NCBI GenBank assembly: GCA_016195825.1
Contig: JACPYV010000026.1
Span: forward strand, 1-46,590
DNA from: Burkholderiales bacterium
Lineage (GTDB): Bacteria > Pseudomonadota > Gammaproteobacteria > Burkholderiales > Burkholderiaceae_C
Direction: 5' to 3'
DNA length: 46,590 nucleotides
A model generated the notes under the pieces. It was given only the letters and a program-made list of their open reading frames with translations. It made no database searches and was not told the origin of the DNA. The position numbers were made by a program, and so were the translations under genes. Positions 1-5,560 of this stretch are shown here, one piece after another (position 1 is the stretch's first letter; each line of letters opens with the position of its first letter).

Positions 1-50
1 TGAAACGAGTGCTTGCCCAGGTCGATGCCGACCAGCGTCACAGAGTCCAT
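1..50 (-). mobile_element. IS110-family transposase, N-terminal fragment (runs off window)
   Basis: Reading the minus strand from an ATG at 50 gives MDSVTLVGIDLGKHSF up to the window edge. The GIDLGK motif near the N-terminus, with the first acidic residue of the DEDD catalytic set, is typical of IS110/IS1111-type site-specific recombinases. A good ribosome binding site (GGAGG) lies about 7 bases upstream. Only 16 full codons are visible, so completeness and subgroup (IS110 or IS1111) cannot be judged. The family call rests on this short match and on the structured leader behind it. Confidence 0.6.
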
Positions 51-138
51 GATGACCTCCGCCACAAATAAGAACACCCCGGCAACGTACGTCACCGGGG
101 TGTTCGGGGCAAACACGAGATGGGGGTGACCATCTCAT
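51..138 (-). other. Hairpin-rich leader of the IS110-type element (candidate bridge-RNA or left-end region)
   Basis: Two perfect inverted repeats lie directly upstream of the transposase start. One has 11-base arms, GAACACCCCGG at 72-82 and its complement at 95-105, around a 12-base loop. The other has 7-base arms, GAGATGG at 117-123 and its complement at 130-136. In the IS110 group the non-coding end upstream of the recombinase is known to encode a structured bridge RNA. The location fits, but the stretch is short and the element boundary is not visible. It could instead be a regulatory hairpin. Confidence 0.3.
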
Positions 139-139
139 T

Positions 140-162
140 AAAGCCCGCTCGGAGCGGGCTTT
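140..162. terminator. Bidirectional-type terminator hairpin after the cytochrome gene
   Basis: An 11-base perfect inverted repeat (AAAGCCCGCTC at 140-150, complement at 152-162) starts about 20 bases downstream of the cytochrome stop. It is flanked by A/T runs on both sides, so it could work in either direction. It probably ends the cytochrome transcript and marks native chromosome next to the insertion element. Confidence 0.6.
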
Positions 163-182
163 CTGACGGGCCGGTGGACCGC

Positions 183-722
183 TCAGTTCGCGGCGGATGC
201 AGCAGGTGCCGGCATTTTGGGCTCGTCGAACTTGGCGCCGCCCTGGTTGGCCATGTAGACCACGGCGCGCTGGACCTCGAAGTCGCTGAAATCGCCGCCG
301 CCCTGCGCGCCCATGTTGCCCTTGCCCTTCAGCGCGGAGTTCAGCAGCGCCTCGACGCCGCTCTTGATGCGCGGGCCCCAGGCAGCCGCATCACCCAGCT
401 TGGGCGCGCCGGCGGCACCGGTGGCATGGCAGGCCGAGCACTGCGCCTGGAAAACCTGTTCGCCGGTCTTCATCGCACCGGCGTCATTGGCGTCCTTGAC
501 CTCGACATGACCGACCGGCGCGATGCGGCCGGCAACAGCCTGGGCATCCAGCGCCCCCGTGCCGGCCGCCGGCTTGGTGGCGGTGGTCACGTAATTGGCC
601 AGCAGGATGATGACGATCACCGGCACCACGAAGGCGAACAGCACGGCCCAGGCGAGCTGCTTGGGGGTCTTGATCGGCCCGGTGTGGGCGTCGTCGTGGG
701 CGTGATCGTGGCTGGCGCTCAT
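183..722 (-). CDS. Membrane-anchored c-type cytochrome, cytochrome c5-like
   Basis: The 179-residue protein has a His/Asp-rich N-terminus, one transmembrane anchor at about residues 22-45 and a C-terminal mono-haem domain. The haem-binding motif is CSACH at 95-99, and Met137 in a GNMGAQGG context is the likely sixth ligand. The domain would sit in the periplasm and carry electrons to a terminal oxidase, as cytochrome c5-type proteins do. The start is supported by an AGAGGA ribosome binding site just upstream of ATG 722. The gene is single, with a terminator behind it. The exact electron acceptor cannot be told from the sequence. Confidence 0.85.
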   Translation of the reverse strand: MSASHDHAHDDAHTGPIKTPKQLAWAVLFAFVVPVIVIILLANYVTTATKPAAGTGALDAQAVAGRIAPVGHVEVKDANDAGAMKTGEQVFQAQCSACHATGAAGAPKLGDAAAWGPRIKSGVEALLNSALKGKGNMGAQGGGDFSDFEVQRAVVYMANQGGAKFDEPKMPAPAASAAN

Positions 723-786
723 GGATTCCTCTTGTCGATCCTGTCAGTCTTTTTGTTTGATGCCTGCGCAGCGCGCTAGGCAAAAA

Positions 787-806
787 GCCGCCGAATTATA
801 GGCGGC
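787..806 (-). promoter_or_regulatory. Hairpin with T-run enclosing a TATAAT box, upstream of the cytochrome gene
   Basis: On the minus strand GCCGCC and GGCGGC form a 6-base stem around the loop TATAATTC and are followed by TTTTT. This has the form of an intrinsic terminator, but the loop contains a perfect -10 hexamer (795-800) lying about 73 bases before the cytochrome start codon. No clear -35 box is visible. It may be a promoter, a terminator, or both. Confidence 0.35.
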
Positions 807-842
807 ACCTACCGCCCTCTCTGGGTCGGGGAAGCCCGCTGC

Positions 843-848
843 TAGAAT
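843..848 (+). promoter_or_regulatory. Probable -10 box of the tRNA-Arg promoter
   Basis: TAGAAT at 843-848 lies 10 bases before the first base of the tRNA, the expected distance for a short 5' leader. No strong -35 element is seen at the usual distance. Confidence 0.4.
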
Positions 849-858
849 GTGCGGCTTC

Positions 859-934
859 GCGCCCGTAGCTCAATGGATAGAGTACTGCCCTCCGAAGGCA
901 GGGGTTGTTGGTTCGATCCCAACCGGGCGCACCA
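859..934 (+). tRNA. tRNA-Arg(CCG)
   Basis: A full cloverleaf can be drawn. The acceptor stem pairs GCGCCCG at 859-865 with CGGGCGC at 924-930. The anticodon arm pairs CTGCC with GGCAG around the loop CTCCGAA, giving anticodon CCG at 892-894. The T-arm has the standard TTCGATC loop. The CCA end is encoded (932-934). tRNA-Arg genes are common integration sites, and accessory genes begin directly downstream here. Confidence 0.97.
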
Positions 935-939
935 GACAT

Positions 940-974
940 AAGCCATGCAAGTCACTGACATGCATGGCTTTTCT
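940..974 (+). terminator. Rho-independent terminator of tRNA-Arg
   Basis: A perfect 10-base stem (AAGCCATGCA at 940-949, complement at 961-970) with an 11-base loop is followed by a short T-run. It begins five bases after the encoded CCA end. Confidence 0.75.
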
Positions 975-1012
975 CATCCAGCATCCCGATTACCCCGAAG
1001 GCGAGCGGTGCC

Positions 1013-1034
1013 AAGTGGGCCAAAAGTGGGCCAA
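1013..1034 (+). repeat. Tandem 11-bp direct repeat
   Basis: AAGTGGGCCAA occurs twice back to back (1013-1023 and 1024-1034) about 80 bases beyond the tRNA. It lies at the edge of the accessory region and could be an integration footprint. No matching copy was seen at the other end of the island. Confidence 0.5.
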
Positions 1035-1158
1035 AGGCCCTTCGAGATCGGCCGGTTTTGTCGGCCACGTGAAGCGCACAGACAGCAAGACCGTTAGTGT
1101 TTTGAACGTTGAGCCGGGCGGCTAGTCTGAAGTTGCGGGGCGCCCTGTTCAAACTTGA

Positions 1159-1572
1159 AGCAGTGGCGGCTCGCCTGGCTTCGGCACACGCGACACTGCG
1201 CGCCATGGAACAGCCTGCCTGGGATGGAACATCCAGGGAGTCGTCGTCATCCGAACGTTTGGCGGCTTGCCCAGCCCCGACCCCCAGTTGCCGATCATGA
1301 CCAGTCAGCTCTTTGTTCAGGGCATGGAGCTTGCGGCGTCGCTCGCACAGTTTGCAGCCTGGTCCCAGTCCATGTCCTGGCTGCCGCAGGAGGGCACGCA
1401 TCTCCATCGCACTCCGAGCTGAATTGAACTGCCGGGACTAGTTAAAGAACTAAAGGGGCGTGGTTTCAACCTGGACTGCACGATCGATTCATATCGCGCA
1501 TTCGTGGACCAAACCATACGTGCCATACCCGCCCACCAGCCTCTCTGCGGCGTAGCCAGAGGGCATGACTAA
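1159..1572 (+). pseudogene. Possible decayed reading frame between tRNA-Arg and the AbiE-type genes
   Basis: One frame stays open from 1159 to 1572 except for a single TGA at 1420-1422. The part before it contains an ATG at 1297 (41 codons). The part after it reads as a plausible protein segment with LVKELKGRGFNLDC, ending at TAA 1570-1572, four bases into the 3' end of the opposite-strand toxin gene. No family is recognised. There is no clear ribosome binding site and the frame is short, so it may be a relic or chance. Apart from this frame and the tandem repeat, the 935-1568 stretch shows nothing else convincing. Confidence 0.25.
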
Positions 1573-2429
1573 GCCCGCAACCCCAAAGCGCGCAACCACG
1601 CATCGACCTGGCCGAACGCATCTGCCTGCCACTGATCCGGCGATCGACTGTCGAGCACCTGGCTCTCTTCAACGAACTTGCGGACACAGGTAGGACCGAA
1701 CCCGTCCTGCGAGTCGAACTTGCCAGCGATGTACTGATATCCGGCAAGGCCGGCCTTGTGGTCCAGCAACGGCCGGCAGGCCCCGGCAAGGGCCTCTATG
1801 CCGTCAGAGTAGTTGCGGACGCAGTAGTAGATGTCGTAGGCATCCTTCTGCTTGAGGCGGCCCTCGATGGCATGCCCCTTCATCGCCAGAAGCGCAGGGA
1901 TAGAGCAGACGGCAATCTCGACCGTGTTGGTTCCACCGCCGGGCATCGTCCCCGAGATCGCGACCAACTCATTGAACTGCAATGCCAACTCGGCACCGCT
2001 GGCTCGTTGGACCGCAAAGTCGTCAATCAGCGGCGGCCTGTTCTTGGCGATCACCGCATCCTTCGGCATAAGGAAGTCGACGATGACGTCGATAGGCGGT
2101 CCACCGTCGATGCACTCGATCTGTCGCACTAGCTGGAAGCGCCTGAGCGTGTCCCGCTGCTGATACCCGTGGCCCATCAATGATCCGACGAGATCGGCGT
2201 ACTCGCCATCGCCCAGGGCTTCTGCGTCGAGCCCGAGATCGATGTCCAGCGTTCCTACGTGGTGCATGTCTTCGTTTTCGAGCAGCAGCCAAGGGACAGC
2301 GCCGCCCACGACGGCGAACTTGCCCTTGTAGCTGCCAAGGATCTGACCGATTTCGATCAGCACAGCTTTGACAGCAGCTGTGGTGCGCTCGTCGTAGTCG
2401 TTGGCGCTTTGCGGCTCGCCGGGGGTCAT
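1569..2429 (-). CDS. AbiEii-type nucleotidyltransferase toxin
   Basis: The 286-residue product carries the motifs of the AbiEii/DUF1814 nucleotidyltransferases. These are GG at 42-43 followed by GTLDIDLGLD (Asp62 and Asp64), a second acidic motif IDVIVD at 113-118, and the C-terminal signature around Lys184 with RLKQKDAYDIYY at 191-202. These enzymes are the toxins of type IV toxin-antitoxin and abortive phage defence systems; some members modify tRNA. A longer reading to 2531 exists, but the ATG at 2429 overlaps the antitoxin stop as ATGA, the classic coupling arrangement, so that start was chosen. All key catalytic residues are present, so the toxin is probably functional. Confidence 0.8.
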   Translation of the reverse strand: MTPGEPQSANDYDERTTAAVKAVLIEIGQILGSYKGKFAVVGGAVPWLLLENEDMHHVGTLDIDLGLDAEALGDGEYADLVGSLMGHGYQQRDTLRRFQLVRQIECIDGGPPIDVIVDFLMPKDAVIAKNRPPLIDDFAVQRASGAELALQFNELVAISGTMPGGGTNTVEIAVCSIPALLAMKGHAIEGRLKQKDAYDIYYCVRNYSDGIEALAGACRPLLDHKAGLAGYQYIAGKFDSQDGFGPTCVRKFVEESQVLDSRSPDQWQADAFGQVDAWLRALGLRA

Positions 2430-3505
2430 TTCTGCCACTGCAATCTTTCTTGCCGAAGGTGTTCTGCCGCCTCGCGGCCTCGGTCGCCGGAGGCGTATAG
2501 GTCTAGATACGTCTGTACCGGGCTCGTGCAATGGATGCCGCCCGCCGGTTCCACCGCATCGTGGAAGAGGCCGGAATCGTCAAGCTCAGTGACGACGACG
2601 TTTTCACCACGAGTCGCGGTCGAAAGCTTCAGTAACTTGCGCATGCGATCGACACCCTCCTGGTCCGCGTAGAAGTAGTGCGTTCCGGTGCGCGCATAGG
2701 GTGCTAACCAGTTCGCCGCCGAGAATGAGGCAAGGATTGCCACGCCGTCCAACGCCAGGGCGGTTCCATATTCGCGAAGCGCCGCTTCAAAAGCGCTGCC
2801 ATGCAGTGTGGTGTAGAACGCTCGACGTTCACCAGCCGGCGGCACGTACTCCTCTCGCCAAGTGTCCAAGAGCCCGTCCGGATCGGACAGGAACAGGCCT
2901 CCTTCGGACACTTCAGCCCACTTCCGGTCGAGCAGGCTGTTACGCACGTTGCTGACGTGCCCGATGCTGACGAGCGACTCCCGGGCCAAATCGGCGACAC
3001 GCCATTCCCGCGCAGGATCTCTGAGCATCGTTCGCATCACCTGGGCCGACTTGGGCTTAAAGAGGGAGCGAAGCTCGCGCCGCTCCGCTGGCGGCTTCCC
3101 GGCTACCTCGCGCGAAAAGAAGAACCCGGGGAACTTGATGCGCGCGTTGCCTTCAAAGTCCAGGAAGCCGACGTTGCTCTCGGTGCACAGGGCACGAGCG
3201 TCTTCCGACAGATAGGGGGCGACGACGACGGGGACGACAGATTCTTGGTGCCCCTCTACATACCGCTTCAGCTGGAACAGAGCGGTCTGGACGTATCGAG
3301 GCTGACCGCTGGACTTGACCTCAGCCACTATGGTCCTTCGCTGGCCATTGAAGCTCATGTGGACGATGAAGTCGATTGAGCGGTCCTGCTGATCTGGCTC
3401 CGTCAGGATGTCAACAAGCTCGACCTCTGGCACCTCTGCGAGGATATTCCGCAGCATTTCAACGGCCTGCTGCTCGACTTTCACCGGATCTGACGACTTC
3501 AACAT
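2426..3505 (-). CDS. AbiEi-type antitoxin/autoregulator with nuclease-like N-terminal fold
   Basis: This 359-residue protein lies directly upstream of the AbiEii-type toxin and overlaps it by 4 bases. Residues 1-130 look like a PD-(D/E)XK nuclease-type fold (Asp45, then AEVKSSGQ with Glu62 and Lys64). A winged helix-turn-helix follows at about 153-205 and then a C-terminal domain. AbiEi proteins counter the toxin and repress their own promoter. The order antitoxin then toxin and the coupling fit that model. Whether the N-terminal domain cuts DNA is unknown; the apparent D...ExK residues make it possible. The ATG at 3505 has no clear Shine-Dalgarno sequence. Confidence 0.75.
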   Translation of the reverse strand: MLKSSDPVKVEQQAVEMLRNILAEVPEVELVDILTEPDQQDRSIDFIVHMSFNGQRRTIVAEVKSSGQPRYVQTALFQLKRYVEGHQESVVPVVVAPYLSEDARALCTESNVGFLDFEGNARIKFPGFFFSREVAGKPPAERRELRSLFKPKSAQVMRTMLRDPAREWRVADLARESLVSIGHVSNVRNSLLDRKWAEVSEGGLFLSDPDGLLDTWREEYVPPAGERRAFYTTLHGSAFEAALREYGTALALDGVAILASFSAANWLAPYARTGTHYFYADQEGVDRMRKLLKLSTATRGENVVVTELDDSGLFHDAVEPAGGIHCTSPVQTYLDLYASGDRGREAAEHLRQERLQWQK

Positions 3506-3511
3506 CCGTTG

Positions 3512-3595
3512 AACATATCACATTCAGTGAAATTTACAAGGGTTTTCACCAAATATGCGCGTTCAACGAACGATGAAACCTATCATTCGAGTGAA
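3512..3595 (-). promoter_or_regulatory. Putative operator repeats and promoter region of the first AbiE operon
   Basis: Two similar motifs lie upstream of the antitoxin start: TATCACATTCAGTGAA at 3516-3531 and TATCATTCGAGTGAA at 3581-3595, 65 bases apart and in the same orientation. GTTGAAC (3508-3514) and its inverse GTTCAAC (3561-3567) are also present. A weak -10 (TATGTT on the minus strand, 3512-3517) lies six bases from the ATG, with a possible -35 (TTGTAA) 15 bases further upstream. AbiEi proteins are known to bind repeats in their own promoter, so these are candidate sites. Confidence 0.4.
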
Positions 3596-3635
3596 CACGC
3601 TCTGCCGCCAAGGCCGTGAGTGGAGGAGCAGCCAT

Positions 3636-3755
3636 ATGGACGTTGTCCATCGGGATGAGGCCGTCAAGTGCCCGACCTGTGAGAAGCCAATCCACATTTC
3701 GGTCGGCCGGTGGCCTGGCGGCATCGATGATTCCGGTGCCCGCCACACCCGGTAG
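3636..3755 (+). CDS. Small ORF (39 aa) with CPTC motif between the two AbiE loci
   Basis: An ATG at 3636 sits 8 bases behind a perfect GGAGGA ribosome binding site (3622-3627) and opens a 39-codon frame ending at TAG 3755. The peptide contains VKCPTCEKPIHISVGRWPG, with a Cys-x2-Cys pair and a nearby His. It could be a small zinc-binding protein or the remnant of a larger one. The frame continues open upstream to an ATG at 3555, but that start lacks a ribosome binding site. No family is recognised. It lies in the divergent gap between two toxin-antitoxin-like loci. Confidence 0.35.
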   Translation: MDVVHRDEAVKCPTCEKPIHISVGRWPGGIDDSGARHTR

Positions 3756-3937
3756 GCCTCAACCTCCCGGTCTGTTGCGCCAGAACATGCGCCTATTTGC
3801 CATCGGCTGGCCGCCCACCTACAGCCACTTGAAGCCACCTGGCGATCCTCGATCCTCTTGTGCCGGCAAGCTCACCATGCTGCTGTGCGGCCCCCTTCGA
3901 AAGGCGGCGACCTCCCATGGTGATGGGAAGCCTCTAT

Positions 3938-4028
3938 GTTAGCTAATGGGGCAATATTTGCTGTGCAGCAAATGAAAGTCTGACAGATAAGTTAGCTATT
4001 TGACCTATATTTGCTGCGCAGCTAATAT
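3938..4028 (+). promoter_or_regulatory. 53-bp direct-repeat operator and promoter of the second AbiEi-like gene
   Basis: Two units start 53 bases apart (3938 and 3991). Each holds GTTAGCTA followed by a palindrome: TTTGCTGTGCAGCAAA at 3957-3972 (perfect) and TTTGCTGCGCAGCTAA at 4010-4025 (one mismatch; the symmetry extends to 4007-4028). The second palindrome covers the spacer and -10 of a strong sigma70-type promoter: TTGACC at 4000-4005, 17-base spacer, TAATAT at 4023-4028. A regulator bound there would block RNA polymerase. The predicted transcription start falls at or next to the ATG at 4035. Confidence 0.7.
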
Positions 4029-4034
4029 GCAACC

Positions 4035-5159
4035 ATGCGAGCAGCAGAGCAGGTGCTGGTGAAAGAGTTTATGGATGCCCTCCAGGCAGCCACGGACAGC
4101 GAGCTCCTTGACCAACACGAGGAAATACCGTTCAACGAGCGTCAGAGGCTCGACGCACTTCTACGTGTCAAGCTCCCAAACCAGGCAGACGCTGTCGACC
4201 TTGCTGTGGAAGCTGTGGACGCTACCTATCCCCGTGACGCCCACCGCCTGGCTGAATTCCTGACAAGTTTCAATGACCAGCGCGGGCAAGACGCGCCACC
4301 AGCAGTCCCCGTCGTCGCCACACGGCATCTCACAAGCGCCGCGAAAGATGTGCTGAGAGACGCCGGCATCAACTACTTTGAATCCTCTTCGGGCACGCTC
4401 CTCTTCCGCTACCGCACCTGGCTCATCGACATCGAGCGCCCCTCCAAGCAGCCGCCTGGCCGGAAGATAGGCAGTCTCTTCAACGGGGCGCGTGAACAGG
4501 TGGTCCATGCCCTGTTCATGCATTGGCACCGAACGGGCGAGCAAGGCTGGGTGGCGGGCAACGAGCTGGCCACTACCGCTGAAACCTCCACGTTCACCGT
4601 CTCCAAGACACTGCAGGAGCTCGAGAAGCACGACTGGGTCGAAGCGACCGGATCCGGGCCCTCGCAGCGACGTCGCCTCAAGAATGCGGGTGGGCTGCTC
4701 GATGCCTGGAGCGGCGAATGGGCGCGCCGTGCTCGATCTGAGCCGCGCACCCGGCTCTACACCTACGCAGGTGGCCAAGGCGGAATCGTCGATCGCATCC
4801 TCCAGAAGATGGACGGCCGCAGCGGATGGGCAATCTCCGGGGCCGCAGCCGCCAATGCAAGAGTCCCGCACCTGACGGTCGTCGACCACGTCCTGGTCAT
4901 CGTGCCTCCCGGCCTGGCGAAACCATGGGCCGACGAGATGGGGCTCGAGCGAGCAGACAAAGGCTCCAACATCACCTTCGTCGAGCGCTCCGGGGCATCG
5001 CTGCAGTTCCTTGACGAGCACCCAGAGCGTCCCGACTCACGCTTCACCAGTCCCTTCATCCAGTATCTCGACTTGCTCGACGGCGTCGGACGAAACAAGG
5101 AACTGGCCCGCGAATACCGCGAACGAGTCCTGAAGCTGGAAGAGCCGGACCATGGCTGA
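4035..5159 (+). CDS. AbiEi-like antitoxin/transcriptional regulator (second locus)
   Basis: The 374-residue protein has the same layout as the antitoxin encoded at 2426-3505: an N-terminal alpha/beta region, a segment resembling its counterpart (RHLTSAAKDVLRDAGINYF at 97-115), a winged helix-turn-helix at about 150-215, and a C-terminal domain beginning with LLDAWSGEWA. The nuclease-like D...ExK residues of the other protein are not evident. The start has no Shine-Dalgarno sequence, and the promoter predicts a leaderless or nearly leaderless mRNA. It overlaps the broken toxin gene by 8 bases. Its own operator repeats suggest autoregulation. The protein looks intact although its toxin partner is not. 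Confidence 0.65.
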   Translation: MRAAEQVLVKEFMDALQAATDSELLDQHEEIPFNERQRLDALLRVKLPNQADAVDLAVEAVDATYPRDAHRLAEFLTSFNDQRGQDAPPAVPVVATRHLTSAAKDVLRDAGINYFESSSGTLLFRYRTWLIDIERPSKQPPGRKIGSLFNGAREQVVHALFMHWHRTGEQGWVAGNELATTAETSTFTVSKTLQELEKHDWVEATGSGPSQRRRLKNAGGLLDAWSGEWARRARSEPRTRLYTYAGGQGGIVDRILQKMDGRSGWAISGAAAANARVPHLTVVDHVLVIVPPGLAKPWADEMGLERADKGSNITFVERSGASLQFLDEHPERPDSRFTSPFIQYLDLLDGVGRNKELAREYRERVLKLEEPDHG

Positions 5160-5385
5160 AAAGCACAAGTCGGCGGAGGCGTACAGCAAGGAGAAGACGC
5201 TGGCCTGCGAGACCGCGTTCGTCCTGCTGCTGCAGGCGTTTGGCACCCTGAAGCCCACGGTTCGCCGGATCGGTGGTCTCGTACCGCGGTACCTGGCACC
5301 CGAAGCGCCACCCGACGTGCCGGCACACGTCGGTAGCCCTGCGGCCGCTGAGCTGCCGGTCCATCCCCAACGTACACCGTCCTGA
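5152..5385 (+). pseudogene. Truncated AbiEii-like nucleotidyltransferase toxin
   Basis: The frame opens at an ATG inside the end of the AbiEi-like gene. Its first 60 or so residues match the start of an AbiEii-type toxin: TLACETAFVLLLQAF, then IGGLVPRYL with the conserved Gly pair at 41-42, then PAHVG. In the intact toxin at 1569-2429 the matching HVG is followed by the catalytic TLDID. Here the sequence changes to unrelated residues and stops after 77 codons. The catalytic Asp motif and all later parts are missing, so this is a deletion remnant. The break lies near 5330. Confidence 0.65.
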
Positions 5386-5413
5386 CCCGTTGGCGGCCGG
5401 CGTTGGCCGATCT

Positions 5414-5560
5414 TCATCTCGCTTCCTGATTCGTGATGAATTTGCCCATTTGTTTGCTCGCGTCGTCGACCGCTGCGCTGCTCGCCTCCGGTAGCGCGTC
5501 CAGGGTGCCGGGGAAGCCGAGGTCTGGGCTGCTGAGGCGATCAGCGGCACCTCCGGTCAC
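5414..5560 (-). CDS. Small ORF (48 aa) overlapping the arsA stop codon
   Basis: A GTG at 5560 overlaps the arsA stop (GTGA) and opens a 48-codon frame ending in DDASKQMGKFITNQEAR. A GGAGG lies only within its own coding part, so initiation would depend on coupling to arsA. The C-terminal half has a protein-like composition. No family is recognised. It may be a small downstream member of the arsA transcript or the tail of a gene lost at the island edge. Confidence 0.3.
   Translation of the reverse strand: MTGGAADRLSSPDLGFPGTLDALPEASSAAVDDASKQMGKFITNQEAR

Noticed and set aside
847..1125. 92-codon frame reading through tRNA-Arg
   Set aside because: It translates the tRNA and its terminator and matches no protein family.
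2430..2531. Longer N-terminus for the AbiEii-type toxin (start at 2531)
   Set aside because: The added residues are Arg/Pro-rich and lie inside the antitoxin coding region; the ATGA overlap at 2426-2429 is the usual arrangement.
4161..5021. 286-codon frame opposite the second AbiEi-like gene
   Set aside because: It is antisense to a gene with its own promoter, operator and recognisable domains.
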